The notes beneath the pieces were generated by a model that worked only from the letters and a program-made list of their open reading frames with translations, ran no database searches and was not told the DNA's origin. From an uncultured Burkholderiales bacterium (lineage in GTDB: Bacteria > Pseudomonadota > Gammaproteobacteria > Burkholderiales > Burkholderiaceae_C), in NCBI GenBank assembly GCA_903952885.1, contig CAJBHE010000207.1, forward strand, positions 1 to 14,312: a stretch of DNA of 14,312 bases, read 5' to 3'. How positions within the stretch are numbered: position 1 is the stretch's first letter; every line of letters begins with the position of its first letter. This document shows, one piece after another, positions 13,449-14,312 of the stretch. Position numbers and translations under genes: made by a program.

Positions 13449-14312
13449 TTACTTTTTAAACGCAGGGCAACGGCTTTGAGCCAGTGGCTGGAATGCGTCT
13501 TCGCCCTTGATGGTGCCCTTCAAGTTGTAGTAGTCCCATGGACCTTTGGACTCTGCAGGCGACTTGACTTGGAATAAGTACATGTCGTGCACCATGCGGC
13601 CATCAGGACGCAGCTTGCCATTCTTGGCAAACATGTCGTTGATAGGGGTGTCTTGCATCTTCTTCATCACCGCAGCCGTGTCATCCGTGCCCGCAGCTTG
13701 GACAGCCTTCAAATAATGCATGGTCGATGAGTACACCGAGGCGTGGTTAGAGTTGGGCTTTTTCTTCATCTCAGCTTCGTACTTTTGAGCCCAAGCGCGC
13801 GTCTCTGGGTTCAGGTCCCAGTACCAGCCTTCGGTCAAGTACAAGCCTTGTGCGGTATTCAAGCCAATGGCGTGCACGTCGGTGATCAACATCAACAAAG
13901 CAGCCAAGTTTTGCTTCTTGGTCAGACCAAATTCAGCTGCAGCCTTGATGCTGTTAACCGTGTCACCACCTGCGTTGGCCAAGCCCACCACTTTGGCGCC
14001 AGAGCTTTGCGCTTGCAACAAGAAAGAAGAGAAGTCGCCGGTGGACAGTGGGTGACGCACAGAACCCTTGACCGTGCCGCCTGCGGCCTTAACCACTTCG
14101 CTGGTGTCTTTTTCGAGCGAGTGTCCAAAGGCGTAATCAGCCGTCAAGAAGAACCAGCTGTCGCCACAGTCTTTCACAATGGCTTACCCACCACGTTGCT
14201 CAAGGCAACCGTATCCATCAAGTAGTGAATGCCTGTTCCCGGAGCGCAGTCTTCGTTGGTCAAACGGGCAGTGGCACCGCCTGTGACGATGGTGATTTTG
14301 TTTTTCTCTTTA
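13449..14312 (-). CDS. ABC transporter substrate-binding protein (LivK-like), frameshifted and partial
   Basis: Periplasmic binding protein of the type-1 fold (Peripla_BP_6), expected to deliver an amino acid or related ligand to LivHM. Two adjoining frames together give one protein. The upstream part (14311 to about 14176) reads KEKNKITIVTGGATARL, then GTGIHYLMDTVALSNVVGKP, and hits TGA. The downstream part resumes one frame over at IVKDCGDSWFFLTADYAFGH and runs 242 residues to TAA at 13451-13449, with TWYW-like and DMYLFQVK segments typical of the family and a C-terminal Cys (RCPAFKK). One missing base in a G run at 14181-14182 (forward strand) explains the break. The signal peptide and roughly the first 100 residues are outside the window. 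A GTG at 14177 could start the downstream part alone, but the product would lack half of the N-terminal lobe. Confidence 0.85.
14181..14182 (-). other. Probable one-base deletion (frameshift) in the binding-protein gene
   Basis: The reverse strand reads GGTAAGCCATTGTGAAAGAC. Adding one C to the CC gives Gly-Lys-Pro-Ile-Val-Lys-Asp, which joins the two halves of the protein in one frame; as given, the reading hits TGA three codons later. A short homopolymer is a common place for sequencing or assembly errors, so this may be an artefact rather than a real mutation. Confidence 0.75.

Noticed and set aside
1..14312. tRNA or rRNA genes, CRISPR arrays, insertion sequences, attachment sites, toxin-antitoxin or phage genes
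   Set aside because: I looked on both strands and saw no cloverleaf-like sequence, regularly spaced repeats, transposase or integrase motifs, or terminal inverted repeats flanking a gene.

Overview
The window looks like chromosomal core sequence of a betaproteobacterium of the Burkholderiales, most likely a freshwater Comamonadaceae (Limnohabitans/Rhodoferax-like). This is inferred from the moderately high GC, the protein sequences (CbbA-type aldolase, Smg, DprA, Liv-type transporter) and the gene neighbourhoods; no rRNA or other taxonomic marker is present. I see no tRNA, rRNA, IS element, prophage, CRISPR array or origin. Genes are packed tightly on both strands; the longest gene-free stretch is 234 bp (1910-2143).

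Layout. (1) 1-4890: a lower-glycolysis cluster on the minus strand, pgk (phosphoglycerate kinase), pyk (pyruvate kinase) and the start of a class II fructose-bisphosphate aldolase that runs off the left edge. Between pgk and pyk sit two plus-strand genes, a membrane fatty-acid desaturase with its own strong terminator and a small secreted protein resembling surface-adhesin protein E. (2) 4980-6224: a short-chain dehydrogenase/reductase and a divergent single-domain cupin. (3) 6225-8823: a compact minus-strand run def-fmt-azlC-azlD, coupling N-terminal Met formylation/deformylation to a branched-chain amino-acid exporter pair. (4) 8859-9765: two small plus-strand genes, a secreted Cys/His-rich protein and a four-helix membrane protein with a Met/His-rich tail, placed between def-fmt and dprA. 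(5) 9871-11569: dprA and smg, partners of def-fmt in a conserved proteobacterial neighbourhood. (6) 11592-14312: minus-strand branched-chain-amino-acid-type ABC transporter genes livM, livH and a substrate-binding protein gene that carries an apparent one-base deletion and continues off the right edge; the ATPase genes are not in the window.

Most of this is well-understood housekeeping sequence. The items most worth a second look are the putative metal-handling pair at 8859-9765 with its very short, possibly leaderless divergent start region; the frameshift at about 14181 in the binding-protein gene; the mutually exclusive inverted repeats in the pyk/desaturase intergenic region; and the hairpins after pyk and after the binding-protein gene. 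I found no convincing evidence of a wholly new multi-gene system.
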